This document shows, piece by piece, positions 8,303 to 16,544 of a stretch of DNA of 34,408 bases. A program made the position numbers and the translations under genes. Location of the stretch: positions 1 through 34,408 of the forward strand of contig JAUZPY010000010.1 in the NCBI GenBank assembly GCA_030705805.1, read 5' to 3'. How positions within the stretch are numbered: position 1 is the first letter of the stretch; each line of letters begins with the position of its first letter. Below the pieces are notes generated by a model. It made no database searches, had not been told where the DNA came from, and worked only from the letters and a program-made list of their open reading frames with translations. Source of the stretch: Bacillota bacterium (GTDB taxonomy: Bacteria; Bacillota; Clostridia; CAKSNL01; HGM11501).

Positions 8303-11092
8303 ATGAAAAAAGTTGAAACGCATGATTTTATATATTATACGGGTGAAAAAGACAGACCGGTAAATTTTAACGGACAAGAAAGCTTCTCCATAGAGCAGCG
8401 TCTTGAATTTTTAAATAAGTATCAGGAAAATGCAAGAAAATGGTATGACGACCCGGATTTTCTGTCCAAAGCAGCAACCGACACCGAGGTAGATGCTTTT
8501 TTAGATAATTACAGCTTGTCTATGCCAAAGGTCAGAAAGGTCATTCCCTTTGACACCATGACGGCATATAAAAAAGACGAAGTGACGCAGTACCGTAATT
8601 TGCATCTATATTGCGGAGCTAAGTTTACAGGTGAAGAAATTATTTTGGACAATCAGGGAATACGGCCCAATCCGTCTGTAAAGTATGAGTTCCCCGCTCC
8701 CCTCTCTTCTTTTACAATTGCAATGGATATATTTATACCGAAGGATTATAAAAGCACGCAGGCGACCGCTTGCGGTCACAACACTTCAGGCCGAGTAATT
8801 GAGCTTAGGTGCGGCACATTAGACAGAGTAAAGGTAAAGTTTTTCTGCTCCGGACTTACAAGAGCATATGAAGATAAGTGGATTCCAAGGACTAAAGAGC
8901 TTAGTCCTTATAAATTCGGAGAATATAACCATTTGGAAATAAACGTAGGTGAAAACATTACTATATCCCTTAACGGCATCCCCTGCGAAAGCCCTGTCGG
9001 CTCATACATAACCGGTCCTTGTGATAACCTGTTTTTGGATTCCGGTATGCTTTCCAAGTCTTTTTGGAAAGTAAAAAATATTGAAATTGACGGCGAAAAA
9101 ATAAACTTTGAAAAAAATATAAGTAAAGAAAGCGCCACAGAGATTATTGGCGAAGTCAGCCTTCCTTATGCAATCGGATCACATAAAAATAAAGATAAAG
9201 AATTATACCTTGAGAAAACTTTCACCATAGATAATTTTGAAAAAGCGGTTCTCTCACTTACAACGCTTGACCCTTACGGAAAGGCATGGCTTAACGACAA
9301 TCTGATTCTTGATACCAACACCTTTGAAAAAAGCGATATTGATGTAACAAAGTTCTTAAAAAAAGGGGAAAACAGATTAAAAATAATGGTAAAACCCAGA
9401 GGGCCTGAGGTTTACTGCTTCTGGCACAGGCATAATGACTGTTACTTTGGCTGGCTGTGCGGTGAAGTATATCTTACTTTAACTAAAGAAACTCATTTTA
9501 ACGAACTGACTGTTATTACCCACTCTGCGGCAGACTTTGCAAAAGGTACTGTAAAGCTATCTTTAAACAAGCCTTTTAAAGGCACTGTAAAAGTAACTGC
9601 CGAGGAATGTTATCCCGGAAAATCGGAAGCGGTAACCTTAGCAAGTTCCGAAATTGAAAATGACAGCGCTGTGCTTTCTTTTGAGAAAGATCTTAAACTA
9701 TGGAGCAGCGATAACCCTGTTCTTTATGCTGTAAGGGCAATACTTATTGACGAAAACGGCAATGAAACAGATGACTTGGTTGAAGAAACCGGATTCAGAA
9801 CTGTGGAAAGCAAAGACGGAGCAATCTACATTAACGGGCATAGGCAGATGTTAAACGGTGCGCTTTTAATGCAATTCCTGCCGCCCTTTGACCAAGTTCC
9901 TGTAAATCATACCTGCCCTTTGGCCAAACAAATTGCATGGCAGATTCAAATGCTTAAAAACATGAATGGAAACTTTCTCCGCCTTCATATGCTTGGCTAT
10001 GGCTCTAACGATAAACGCTATGCAAGAATTTGCGACAGGCTTGGAATAATGCTTATCTGGACAACAAGGTATATTGATACTTTGGAATCTTTGGTGTGGC
10101 CTGATCCGTGGTCTGAAAAGGAGCAATTTAAAAAGCAGATGAAGGACGTTCTGAATCACCCTTCAATTGTTGTTTGGGAAGGCTCAAATGAATTTTATCC
10201 TAAGAATCTGTTTGAGATAGACCGAATGTATGACGATTTTATAGACACTATTTTATCTGTGGACAAAACACGTCTTATCTGTCCCTGTTCCCACCTTTAT
10301 TATGATGACTGTGTCTGCTACAATGATGCCGGCACAAAAGATAAAGAAAATAATGACGTAATGTCAGGACATGGCTGGCGACACCCGCAAATTATCAGAA
10401 GCGCTCATCCGTATGTTACCGCCTGCGGCTACGGTCAAGGCTTTGAGCGTATGAGAAAACAGGATCTGGATTTTCAGCCGGAGCTTTTTAAAAGCAAAGA
10501 ACACGCTTATCTTGCAACAGAATTTGCGGTAACTTCCCTTCCAAATCCAAACACACCGGAGGCAAAGGTAGCTACCTACTATGATTCCTATGAAAGAGGA
10601 TGTGAGCCCCCTTATATAGGCAGGGTTTTTGAACAAAGCGAATGGGCCGAGAGTCAGGCTCTTGCAGCATTCTGCGCTTTCAATGCAGTAAAGATTTTCA
10701 GGTCTTTAGGCGTTGACGGAATGACTTGGTGCTGTTTATCCAGCGGAGCAAACAATGGCTCTTATATGAAGCCTCCCATTGATTTTTACGGGTATAAAAA
10801 AATAGGTTTTTACTCACTCAAAGATGCCTTTAATTCCATTTTTGCATCTAAAAAGGATATAAACGTTGCCTACGGAACAGAAGATAGCATGACTCCTATC
10901 CTATTAAATTCAGGAAAAGAAGGTACGGTTAAAGTAACCTGCATCATATATGATGAAGAGGATAACATAACAGATACTAAAGTATTTGAGAAGGTAAGTA
11001 TAAAAGAAAAAGATTATGCACTTGATTTGCCGTCCTTTAAGCCGAATTTTAAAGATAAAGGCTATTACACCATTAAATGGACTGTTGAATAA
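8303..11092 (+). CDS. Glycoside hydrolase family 2-type enzyme with LamG-like domain
   Basis: This is a predicted retaining exo-glycosidase of the beta-galactosidase/beta-glucuronidase clan (929 aa). I choose the ATG at 8303 because a GGGAGG site lies 7 bp upstream; the track's TTG at 8288 precedes that site. Seen: an N-terminal region, a concanavalin/LamG-like beta domain (about residues 100-270), a GH2 sugar-binding jelly-roll (about 280-400), an Ig-like domain, and a TIM barrel. The barrel contains NHPSIVVWEGSNEF, whose E630 fits the acid/base, and ATEF, whose E740 is a plausible nucleophile. There is no signal peptide, so it probably acts in the cytoplasm on imported oligosaccharides. No transporter or other carbohydrate gene is adjacent, and the substrate cannot be told. 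A shared terminator follows. Confidence 0.8.
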   Translation: MKKVETHDFIYYTGEKDRPVNFNGQESFSIEQRLEFLNKYQENARKWYDDPDFLSKAATDTEVDAFLDNYSLSMPKVRKVIPFDTMTAYKKDEVTQYRNLHLYCGAKFTGEEIILDNQGIRPNPSVKYEFPAPLSSFTIAMDIFIPKDYKSTQATACGHNTSGRVIELRCGTLDRVKVKFFCSGLTRAYEDKWIPRTKELSPYKFGEYNHLEINVGENITISLNGIPCESPVGSYITGPCDNLFLDSGMLSKSFWKVKNIEIDGEKINFEKNISKESATEIIGEVSLPYAIGSHKNKDKELYLEKTFTIDNFEKAVLSLTTLDPYGKAWLNDNLILDTNTFEKSDIDVTKFLKKGENRLKIMVKPRGPEVYCFWHRHNDCYFGWLCGEVYLTLTKETHFNELTVITHSAADFAKGTVKLSLNKPFKGTVKVTAEECYPGKSEAVTLASSEIENDSAVLSFEKDLKLWSSDNPVLYAVRAILIDENGNETDDLVEETGFRTVESKDGAIYINGHRQMLNGALLMQFLPPFDQVPVNHTCPLAKQIAWQIQMLKNMNGNFLRLHMLGYGSNDKRYARICDRLGIMLIWTTRYIDTLESLVWPDPWSEKEQFKKQMKDVLNHPSIVVWEGSNEFYPKNLFEIDRMYDDFIDTILSVDKTRLICPCSHLYYDDCVCYNDAGTKDKENNDVMSGHGWRHPQIIRSAHPYVTACGYGQGFERMRKQDLDFQPELFKSKEHAYLATEFAVTSLPNPNTPEAKVATYYDSYERGCEPPYIGRVFEQSEWAESQALAAFCAFNAVKIFRSLGVDGMTWCCLSSGANNGSYMKPPIDFYGYKKIGFYSLKDAFNSIFASKKDINVAYGTEDSMTPILLNSGKEGTVKVTCIIYDEEDNITDTKVFEKVSIKEKDYALDLPSFKPNFKDKGYYTIKWTVE

Positions 11093-11141
11093 AATTCCTC
11101 AGTATTTAAAAATACACGCATACACATTCTAATTATAGCAT

Positions 11142-11178
11142 AAAAAATCTGCTTCATAATTATGAAGCAGATTTTTTT
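11142..11178. terminator. Bidirectional terminator between the GH2 gene and mltG
   Basis: An uninterrupted 18-bp palindrome (aaatctgcttcataa with ttatgaagcagattt) has A runs on the left and T runs on the right, so it can end transcription in both directions. The mltG stop codon (11177-11179) falls within its T tract. Confidence 0.9.
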
Positions 11179-12163
11179 ATTTGCTGTCATGTTCCGCTCT
11201 GGTTTTTGAAAATACAGTGGTTCCGTCAGACAGGGTTTTAAAATAATAATACGGAGTATCCTCCGGATACAAAGCAGCTTTAATCGCCGCCTTTCCGGGA
11301 CTTGCTATCGGCCCTACAGGAAGACCCGTATACTTATATGTGTTATAAGGAGAGTCTATCTTAGTATCTTCAATAGACAATACACTCTTTCTCTCTTTTA
11401 AAATATATTGCACTGTTGCACAGGATTGAAGCGGCATCCCGATTTTAAGCCTGTTATGAAATACGCTCGAAACCTTGCCCATATCATTGATATTACCGGC
11501 CTCACGCTCAATAACTGAAGCAAGATTAATGACCTGATCCATAGTCATACCGATTTGATCCGCTCTTGCCTGATATTCAGGCGTCCAGATGCTGCCAAAG
11601 CCGTCAAGCATCTTCTGAATAATTGTATGCGCATCGCTGCCTTTTGATATGTTATATGTTGCCGGAAACAAATAACCCTCAAGGTGGTTTTCCCTACTGG
11701 GAACATTCTTTAAAAAGCCATTCTGAAAGCTTCCGTTTTGTGCTTCCTTTAAAAATTGATCTTCGGTTATATCAAAAACCTGTGATACCCTTTTGGCGGT
11801 GCGATATATTTCAAAGCCTTCCGGAATAAGCAATTTTATAGTATTCTCGTCAGTACCCATCCCCGCAAGCTCATTTAAAGCATCCTTATACCCCATTCTC
11901 TGATACATTATATGAGTTCCTGCTTTAAGATTTTTGTCCATATCCCTTTTTTCTGCATACAAAACAAATAAGTTAGGATATTTTATTACTTTTGTCTCTT
12001 TTAAATTTTTCGCTATTTCTTTTAAACTCATACCTTGTGTAACAGTTATGCTGACCTGGGCACCTATTTTCCCCTTCTTGTCTAAGGTTATGCTGACGGT
12101 AAAAAATACAACTATTGTAAGTATGAGAGCCAAAACAGCATCCAGTATTATCTTCTTTCTCAC
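11177..12163 (-). CDS. mltG: Endolytic murein transglycosylase MltG
   Basis: MltG cleaves nascent glycan strands outside the cytoplasmic membrane and is thought to set glycan chain length. At 328 aa it has one N-terminal membrane helix (about residues 7-25), then a LysM-like region and the YceG catalytic domain. Seen: ASVIEREAG with the catalytic glutamate at about residue 219, and the C-terminal signatures DSPYNTYKYTGLPVGPI and ASPGKAAIKAALYP. The start is GTG at 12163, preceded by AAAGGA about 8 bp upstream. It lies 18 bp after the DJ-1-like gene and is probably co-transcribed with it. Confidence 0.93.
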   Translation of the reverse strand: MRKKIILDAVLALILTIVVFFTVSITLDKKGKIGAQVSITVTQGMSLKEIAKNLKETKVIKYPNLFVLYAEKRDMDKNLKAGTHIMYQRMGYKDALNELAGMGTDENTIKLLIPEGFEIYRTAKRVSQVFDITEDQFLKEAQNGSFQNGFLKNVPSRENHLEGYLFPATYNISKGSDAHTIIQKMLDGFGSIWTPEYQARADQIGMTMDQVINLASVIEREAGNINDMGKVSSVFHNRLKIGMPLQSCATVQYILKERKSVLSIEDTKIDSPYNTYKYTGLPVGPIASPGKAAIKAALYPEDTPYYYFKTLSDGTTVFSKTRAEHDSK

Positions 12164-12181
12164 AAAATCAATTCCTTTAAT

Positions 12182-12721
12182 TTATATATAAAGCATTGAG
12201 CTTTTAAGGTTGTCCGCAGATTTTCCGGTTATATATTCAACTAACGCAAAGGCAAATAAATGTGCTGTTCCGGCACTGCGGGAAGTTATTATATTACCGT
12301 CAATCACAACAGGCTCAGCTGCAAGCTCTGCACCTGTCAGCTCCTTTTCATGACCCGGGAAGCAAACTGCCTTTTTCCCTTCAAGAAGCCCCAGCTTTCC
12401 TAAAACAGAAGGTGCCGCACAAATTGCAGCTACCATTTTCCCTTCATTTGCAGCTTCTTCTATAAGGAAAGCAGCTTCCTTGCTTGCCTTTAAATTTGTC
12501 GTGCCCGGCATACCTCCGGGGAGAATTACCCCTTCACAGTCTTTAGCCTTCAAGGCTTTTTTTATTGATATATCACTTTTTACTTCAATTCCATGTGAAC
12601 CTGTTACTTTTTTACCGGTAACGCCTACCGTCATTACATTTATTTTAGCTCTTCTTAATATATCAACCTGCGTAAGAGCTTCTATTTCTTCAAAGCCTTC
12701 TGCTAATAATACATAAAACAT
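12182..12721 (-). CDS. DJ-1/PfpI family protein
   Basis: This 179-aa protein belongs to the DJ-1/YajL/PfpI superfamily. Seen: AEGFEEIEA with the conserved glutamate near residue 12, and the nucleophile elbow AAICAAPSVLGKLGLL with the reactive cysteine near residue 100. Members have been described as deglycases, chaperones, proteases or oxidative-stress sensors, and the sequence does not decide which applies here. The ATG at 12721 follows AAAGGAGG. It is the first gene of a two-gene unit with mltG, driven by a promoter in the region shared with arsR. Confidence 0.88.
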   Translation of the reverse strand: MFYVLLAEGFEEIEALTQVDILRRAKINVMTVGVTGKKVTGSHGIEVKSDISIKKALKAKDCEGVILPGGMPGTTNLKASKEAAFLIEEAANEGKMVAAICAAPSVLGKLGLLEGKKAVCFPGHEKELTGAELAAEPVVIDGNIITSRSAGTAHLFAFALVEYITGKSADNLKSSMLYI

Positions 12722-12747
12722 GAAAAGTCCTCCTTTAGATATATACC

Positions 12748-12776
12748 ATGATATATTATAACCTAAAAATTGTCAA
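12748..12776 (-). promoter_or_regulatory. Promoter of the DJ-1-like/mltG unit
   Basis: A TTGACA -35 (12771-12776) and a TATCAT -10 (12748-12753) are separated by 17 bp. The predicted leader is short, about 20 nt. A TATAAT also lies within the spacer, but it is only 10 bp from the -35 and so is not the likely -10. Confidence 0.7.
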
Positions 12777-12787
12777 CAATAAAGCGT

Positions 12788-12880
12788 TTATCAAATTAGA
12801 TAAGGGTTATAAAATAATTTTTAAAATATATTGACATTTATCTATATATAGCATAATATAATATATAGATAGTTATCTAT
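12788..12880 (+). promoter_or_regulatory. arsR promoter with multiple operator-like dyads
   Basis: A TTGACA -35 (12831-12836) and a TAATAT -10 (12854-12859) have a 17-bp spacer. Three inverted repeats surround them: TTATC/GATAA (12788-12803), ATCTATATAT/ATATATAGAT (12840-12870) spanning the -10, and ATAGATA-GT-TATCTAT (12865-12880) just downstream. Such AT-rich dyads over the promoter are typical of ArsR/SmtB autoregulation. Binding is inferred. Confidence 0.7.
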
Positions 12881-12895
12881 GAATGGAGGTATAAT

Positions 12896-13195
12896 GTGAA
12901 TACCATTGATTTTGCGCTTATATTTAAAGCGTTATCTGACTCAAACAGGCTTAAAATTGCAGAAATGCTTTCACAAAATGGCGAACTTTGTGCTTGCAAA
13001 ATTTTGGAACGCTTTGAAATCACGCAGCCGACACTTTCCTACCACATGAACATACTTTGCGAATGCGGATTGGTAAAGTCCAGAAAGGAAGGCAGATGGG
13101 AGCATTATTCTCTGGATGAGAATAATTTAAAATCGCTTCAAGCGTTTGTAAACTCATGGCAGGTGCCGGATGATTTAGGGGGGTGCAGCGAATGA
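12896..13195 (+). CDS. arsR: ArsR-family thiol/metalloid-responsive repressor
   Basis: This 99-aa winged-helix protein is predicted to leave DNA when it binds a metalloid or thiophilic metal. Seen: NGELCACKILERF carries C32 and C34, which correspond to the arsenite-binding ELCVC motif of classical ArsR, and the recognition helix is in TQPTLSYHMNIL. The usual third cysteine (position 37) is replaced by leucine, while C55 and C57 (LCECG) form a second pair on the recognition side. The start is GTG at 12896, 5 bp after GGAGGT; the nearby ATG is out of frame. Its TGA overlaps the ATG of the permease (ATGA), indicating translational coupling. The inducer could be As(III), Sb(III) or another soft metal. 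Confidence 0.87.
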   Translation: MNTIDFALIFKALSDSNRLKIAEMLSQNGELCACKILERFEITQPTLSYHMNILCECGLVKSRKEGRWEHYSLDENNLKSLQAFVNSWQVPDDLGGCSE

Positions 13196-14187
13196 TTTGG
13201 GACTTTATTCAAAATCAAATATTAGGTCTTAAATGGATTAACGTGTTAATCGGAAAATTGCTTACGATGTGCGGCTTGAACATCCAAGGCAGAATCGGAG
13301 GCAGCCTTCAGTTTTTCATTTATGACACAATTAAGATTTTCATTCTTTTGTCCTTCCTGATTTTCATTATTTCTTATATCCAAAGCTACTTTCCACCGGA
13401 ACGAACTAAAAAGATACTGGGCAGGTTCCACGGAATATGGGCAAATTGCCTTGCGGCTCTGCTCGGAACGATAACACCCTTTTGCTCGTGTTCATCCATA
13501 CCGCTGTTTATAGGATTTACAAGTGCCGGACTTCCGGTTGGCGTTACTTTTTCCTTCCTGATATCATCTCCGCTGGTTGACTTAGGCTCGCTGATTCTTT
13601 TAACCAGCGTGTTCGGCTGGCAAATAGCCATATCTTACGTTGTAGTCGGGCTGATTTTAGCGGTAATCGGAGGGTCTCTTATTGAGAAGCTGCACATGGA
13701 AAAATATCTGGAGGACTTTGTTAAAAGTGCAGCTGCCTTTGATATTGACGCACCGTCCATATCGGTAAAAGAAAGGCTGTCTTATGCAAAAGGCCGTATG
13801 ATGGAAACTGTAAAGAAAGTGTTCTGGTACGTTATTATAGGCGTAAGCATCGGAGCACTGATCCATAACTGGATACCGGCAAGCTTTATACAGGCGGTAC
13901 TTGGCAGCAAAAATCCCTTCTCAGTAATTATTGCAACCGCCATCGGCATCCCCATGTATGCGGACATCTTCGGCACTATTCCGATTGCGGAAGCCCTGTA
14001 CGGAAAAGGAGTTGGCCTTGGCACGATACTTTCTTTCATGATGGGAGTAACCGCACTTTCGCTGCCTTCAATGATTATGCTGAGGAAAGCCGTTAAGCCT
14101 AAGCTTCTCGGCGTGTTTGTTGCCATTGTATCAATAGGCATTATAATAATCGGTTACACATTTAACGCATTTCAATTTCTGTTTTAG
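13192..14187 (+). CDS. Permease of the ArsP/YraQ (DUF318) family
   Basis: This 331-aa membrane protein has about eight hydrophobic helices in two halves and a long cytoplasmic loop (about residues 165-205). The family signature TPFCSCSSIPLFIGF is intact, with C98 and C100. Known family: ArsP exports trivalent organoarsenicals, while other DUF318 permeases have undefined soft-metal or thiol substrates. I choose the ATG at 13192 because it overlaps the arsR stop in an ATGA and follows a GGGGGG tract; the track start at 13183 precedes that tract. Its position between an ArsR with thiol ligands and a thioredoxin-like protein supports a role in metalloid efflux. The precise substrate is not proven. 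Confidence 0.85.
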   Translation: MIWDFIQNQILGLKWINVLIGKLLTMCGLNIQGRIGGSLQFFIYDTIKIFILLSFLIFIISYIQSYFPPERTKKILGRFHGIWANCLAALLGTITPFCSCSSIPLFIGFTSAGLPVGVTFSFLISSPLVDLGSLILLTSVFGWQIAISYVVVGLILAVIGGSLIEKLHMEKYLEDFVKSAAAFDIDAPSISVKERLSYAKGRMMETVKKVFWYVIIGVSIGALIHNWIPASFIQAVLGSKNPFSVIIATAIGIPMYADIFGTIPIAEALYGKGVGLGTILSFMMGVTALSLPSMIMLRKAVKPKLLGVFVAIVSIGIIIIGYTFNAFQFLF

Positions 14188-14199
14188 GAGGTATTTATT

Positions 14200-14517
14200 A
14201 TGTCTTTGTTTAAGAAAAAACCATGTTGTAATATAGATGCAGCAAAAATTGAGAAAGCAAATAACGAAAAAAGCACCGGCGCTAAAGTCAAAATCCTTGG
14301 CGGAGGCTGTGCAAAATGCAATCAGCTGGAGGCAAACACCCTAAAGGCGCTTGAGCAGCTTGGACTGGATACCACTATTGACCATGTAAAAGACTTTAGC
14401 CAAATAGCTTCTTACGGCGTTATGACAACCCCTGCAATTGTATATAACGGCAAAGTGCTTTCCTATGGCAAGGTGTTAAGCGCAGATGAAATTGCTGCTC
14501 TTATCAAGGCTCAATGA
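14200..14517 (+). CDS. Small thioredoxin-like redox protein (thioredoxin_3 type)
   Basis: This 105-aa cytoplasmic protein contains KILGGGCAKCNQLE with a CxxC at C37/C40 and a cis-proline segment (MTTPAIVYNG), which together define the minimal thioredoxin-like fold. A short N-terminal tail carries a further CC pair (KKKPCCN, C9/C10), an extra possible metal ligand. The ATG follows AGGAGG. The gene starts 12 bp after the permease stop and is probably its partner; permeases of this family often neighbour such proteins. It may reduce or deliver the transported thiol-reactive substrate (inference). Confidence 0.85.
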   Translation: MSLFKKKPCCNIDAAKIEKANNEKSTGAKVKILGGGCAKCNQLEANTLKALEQLGLDTTIDHVKDFSQIASYGVMTTPAIVYNGKVLSYGKVLSADEIAALIKAQ

Positions 14518-14595
14518 GGGATTTAAAGGCTTTAATGAGGAACTCCAAAGGCTTAAAAGCTTAATAAGAATATTAAAGCTTAATGAGGAATTTTA
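14511..14595 (+). repeat. Degenerate cttaatgaggaa-like repeats after the thioredoxin-like gene
   Basis: Four variants of an AATGAGGA core begin near 14513, 14534, 14563 and 14582, separated by A/T-rich aaaggctt-like stretches. The spacing is irregular (about 21, 29 and 19 bp). They lie in the 3' untranslated stretch and may be decayed sequence. No function is assigned. Confidence 0.4.
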
Positions 14596-14620
14596 CCCAC
14601 AAGGGTTCCCCGATACAAAG

Positions 14621-14657
14621 CACAAAAAAACCGGAGAAATCTCCGGTTTTTTTTGTG
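14621..14657. terminator. Bidirectional terminator between the ars-like cassette and htpG
   Basis: The stem cacaaaaaaaccggag / ctccggttttttttgtg has an AAAT loop, a GC-rich core and long A and T flanks on either side. It can serve both the plus-strand cassette and the minus-strand htpG. Confidence 0.92.
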
Positions 14658-14681
14658 CCGTATGGCACACTTGTTATTTTA

Positions 14682-16460
14682 TTAGCTAAGCATAGAAAGG
14701 CTCTCTATGCTTCTTTTTATAAATTCGTTCAGTTCTAAAGCGGAAAGAGGCTGATCTGCCAAACGGGCAAGATCATATATTTGCTTAGCAATAATTCCTG
14801 CTTTTTCATCTTCCATATTAACTAAACTTCCGACAAGGCTGTTGCCCAGATTTATAAGAAGCGTTTTATTTTCTGGAAATTCCATTCCGCCGCCCATAAC
14901 CTGTGACATCATCTTCATCCTGCGTTCATATTCATTTGACATAACAAATGCCGGTATTTCCTTATTCTTAAGTACCTGCGCATCCAGAAGCGCACCTTCG
15001 GGAAGCACCTTTTTAAATATTGCTTTGACTTTTTCAGCGTCTGCTCCCTCTTCCTGGCTTTTGAAGCTGTCCGGAGTTACCGAGTCAATGCTCATAAACT
15101 TAATGCCTTCATTTTTATATTCCAAGAACTGAACAAAGGTAGAATCTATAAGACCCGGCAAAAGCATTACCTCTATGCCTTGATCGCTGAACATGTTAAG
15201 GTACTGAAGCTGATAATCCGAACTGGTTGCATAATAAACTTCCTTTTTATCTTCTCCCAAATACTCTTTCAGTGTGACATATCTTTCAAGAGTAGTCTTG
15301 AATATAAGGCAGTCACCTACTTTTGTATAGAATTTAGGATCGCTCATGCAGCCATATTTAACAAAGCCGTTAATGTCCTCCCAATATTTTTCATAGGTTT
15401 CCTTTTCGTTTTTAAACAGCTCCGTAAGCTTGTCTGCAACTTTTTTTACAATGTGGTCTGAAATCTTTGTTACGGTTTTATCATTCTGCAAAAAGCTTCT
15501 GGAAACATTCAAAGGCATATCGGGGCAATCGATAACGCCCTTTAACATGAGCAGAAATTCAGGTATTATCTCCCTTATGTTGTCTGCTACAAAAACCTGA
15601 TTGTTATACAGCTTAACCGGACCTCCCACAAGGTTTGTGGGGTTCTTTTCAACCACCGGGAAATAAAGAATGCCCTTTAAATTAAAAGGATAATCGGTAT
15701 TAAGGTGAATCCAGAAAAGCGGTTCATCAAAACGGTTAAATACTTTCTTGTAGAAATTCTTATATTCATCATCTGTACATTGAGAAGGAGCTTTCATCCA
15801 TAAAGGCAGAACCTCATTAACCATTGTTCCCTTATCCTCTCCTGCCTGATAGCAGAAAATAGGGACAGGCAAAAAGGAACAGTACTTATCCAAAATGCCC
15901 CGGATTGTTGATATAGAAAGATACTCCTCGTCCTCGTCGTTTATATGCAGAATAACGTCAGTTCCTCTAAAAGCTCTGGTGCCCTCGCCCATCTCATACT
16001 CGGTACCGCCGTCACAGCTCCAATGAGCCGGTTTAGCTCCCTCTGCAAAGGACAAGCTTTCAATTTCGACATTGCCCGATACCATAAAGGCTGAGAAAAA
16101 GCCCAAGCCAAAATGGCCGATAATCTGATTTGACGGGTCCTTGTCCTGATATTTATTTAAAAACTCCTCGGCGCCCGAAAAAGCAACCTGAGTAATATAT
16201 TTTTCAATTTCGGAATCAGTCATACCTATTCCGTTGTCTGTTACGGTAATAGTTTTATTCGGCTTGTCCACAACAACATGAATTTCATATTCCTCGTCAT
16301 CAGGAATTGCTGCCCCCGCATCCTTGACCTTTTTCATCTTTGTGACTGCATCACAGCCATTGGATACAAGTTCTCTTAAAAATATATCCTTGTCTGAATA
16401 AAGCCATTTTTTAATTATAGGAAAAATATTTTGTGTATGAATTGTAATATTACCTTTCAT
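14682..16460 (-). CDS. htpG: Molecular chaperone HtpG (Hsp90)
   Basis: This is an ATP-dependent dimeric chaperone of the cytoplasm. At 592 aa it is slightly shorter than the E. coli protein. Seen: an N-terminal GHKL ATPase with RELVSNGCDA (catalytic Glu and Mg-binding Asn), VTDNGIGMT, and the lid-adjacent GHFGLGFFSAFMV. The middle domain contains LNVSRSFLQND, whose arginine fits the catalytic-loop position, and a C-terminal dimerisation region follows. The ATG at 16460 is preceded by GGAGG. It lies 84 bp downstream of the GGGtGRT gene, with a hairpin in the gap and no convincing promoter of its own, so it is probably expressed partly by read-through. Confidence 0.95.
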   Translation of the reverse strand: MKGNITIHTQNIFPIIKKWLYSDKDIFLRELVSNGCDAVTKMKKVKDAGAAIPDDEEYEIHVVVDKPNKTITVTDNGIGMTDSEIEKYITQVAFSGAEEFLNKYQDKDPSNQIIGHFGLGFFSAFMVSGNVEIESLSFAEGAKPAHWSCDGGTEYEMGEGTRAFRGTDVILHINDEDEEYLSISTIRGILDKYCSFLPVPIFCYQAGEDKGTMVNEVLPLWMKAPSQCTDDEYKNFYKKVFNRFDEPLFWIHLNTDYPFNLKGILYFPVVEKNPTNLVGGPVKLYNNQVFVADNIREIIPEFLLMLKGVIDCPDMPLNVSRSFLQNDKTVTKISDHIVKKVADKLTELFKNEKETYEKYWEDINGFVKYGCMSDPKFYTKVGDCLIFKTTLERYVTLKEYLGEDKKEVYYATSSDYQLQYLNMFSDQGIEVMLLPGLIDSTFVQFLEYKNEGIKFMSIDSVTPDSFKSQEEGADAEKVKAIFKKVLPEGALLDAQVLKNKEIPAFVMSNEYERRMKMMSQVMGGGMEFPENKTLLINLGNSLVGSLVNMEDEKAGIIAKQIYDLARLADQPLSALELNEFIKRSIESLSMLS

Positions 16461-16496
16461 TAGTCAAACCTCCGATTATTTTATCAGGCGTAAACC

Positions 16497-16530
16497 AAAG
16501 GGCTTCGGGCGGTTTGCCCAAAGCCCTTTT
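16497..16530 (-). terminator. Hairpin between the GGGtGRT gene and htpG
   Basis: On the minus strand, aaagggctttgggc pairs with gcccgaagcccttt through one G-U wobble, giving a strong 14-bp stem. The following run is only cctttggttt, a poor U tract. It may be a partial terminator, a processing site or an mRNA-stabilising stem that sets different levels of htpG and the upstream genes. Confidence 0.6.
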
Positions 16531-16544
16531 ATTACATTGGTTAA

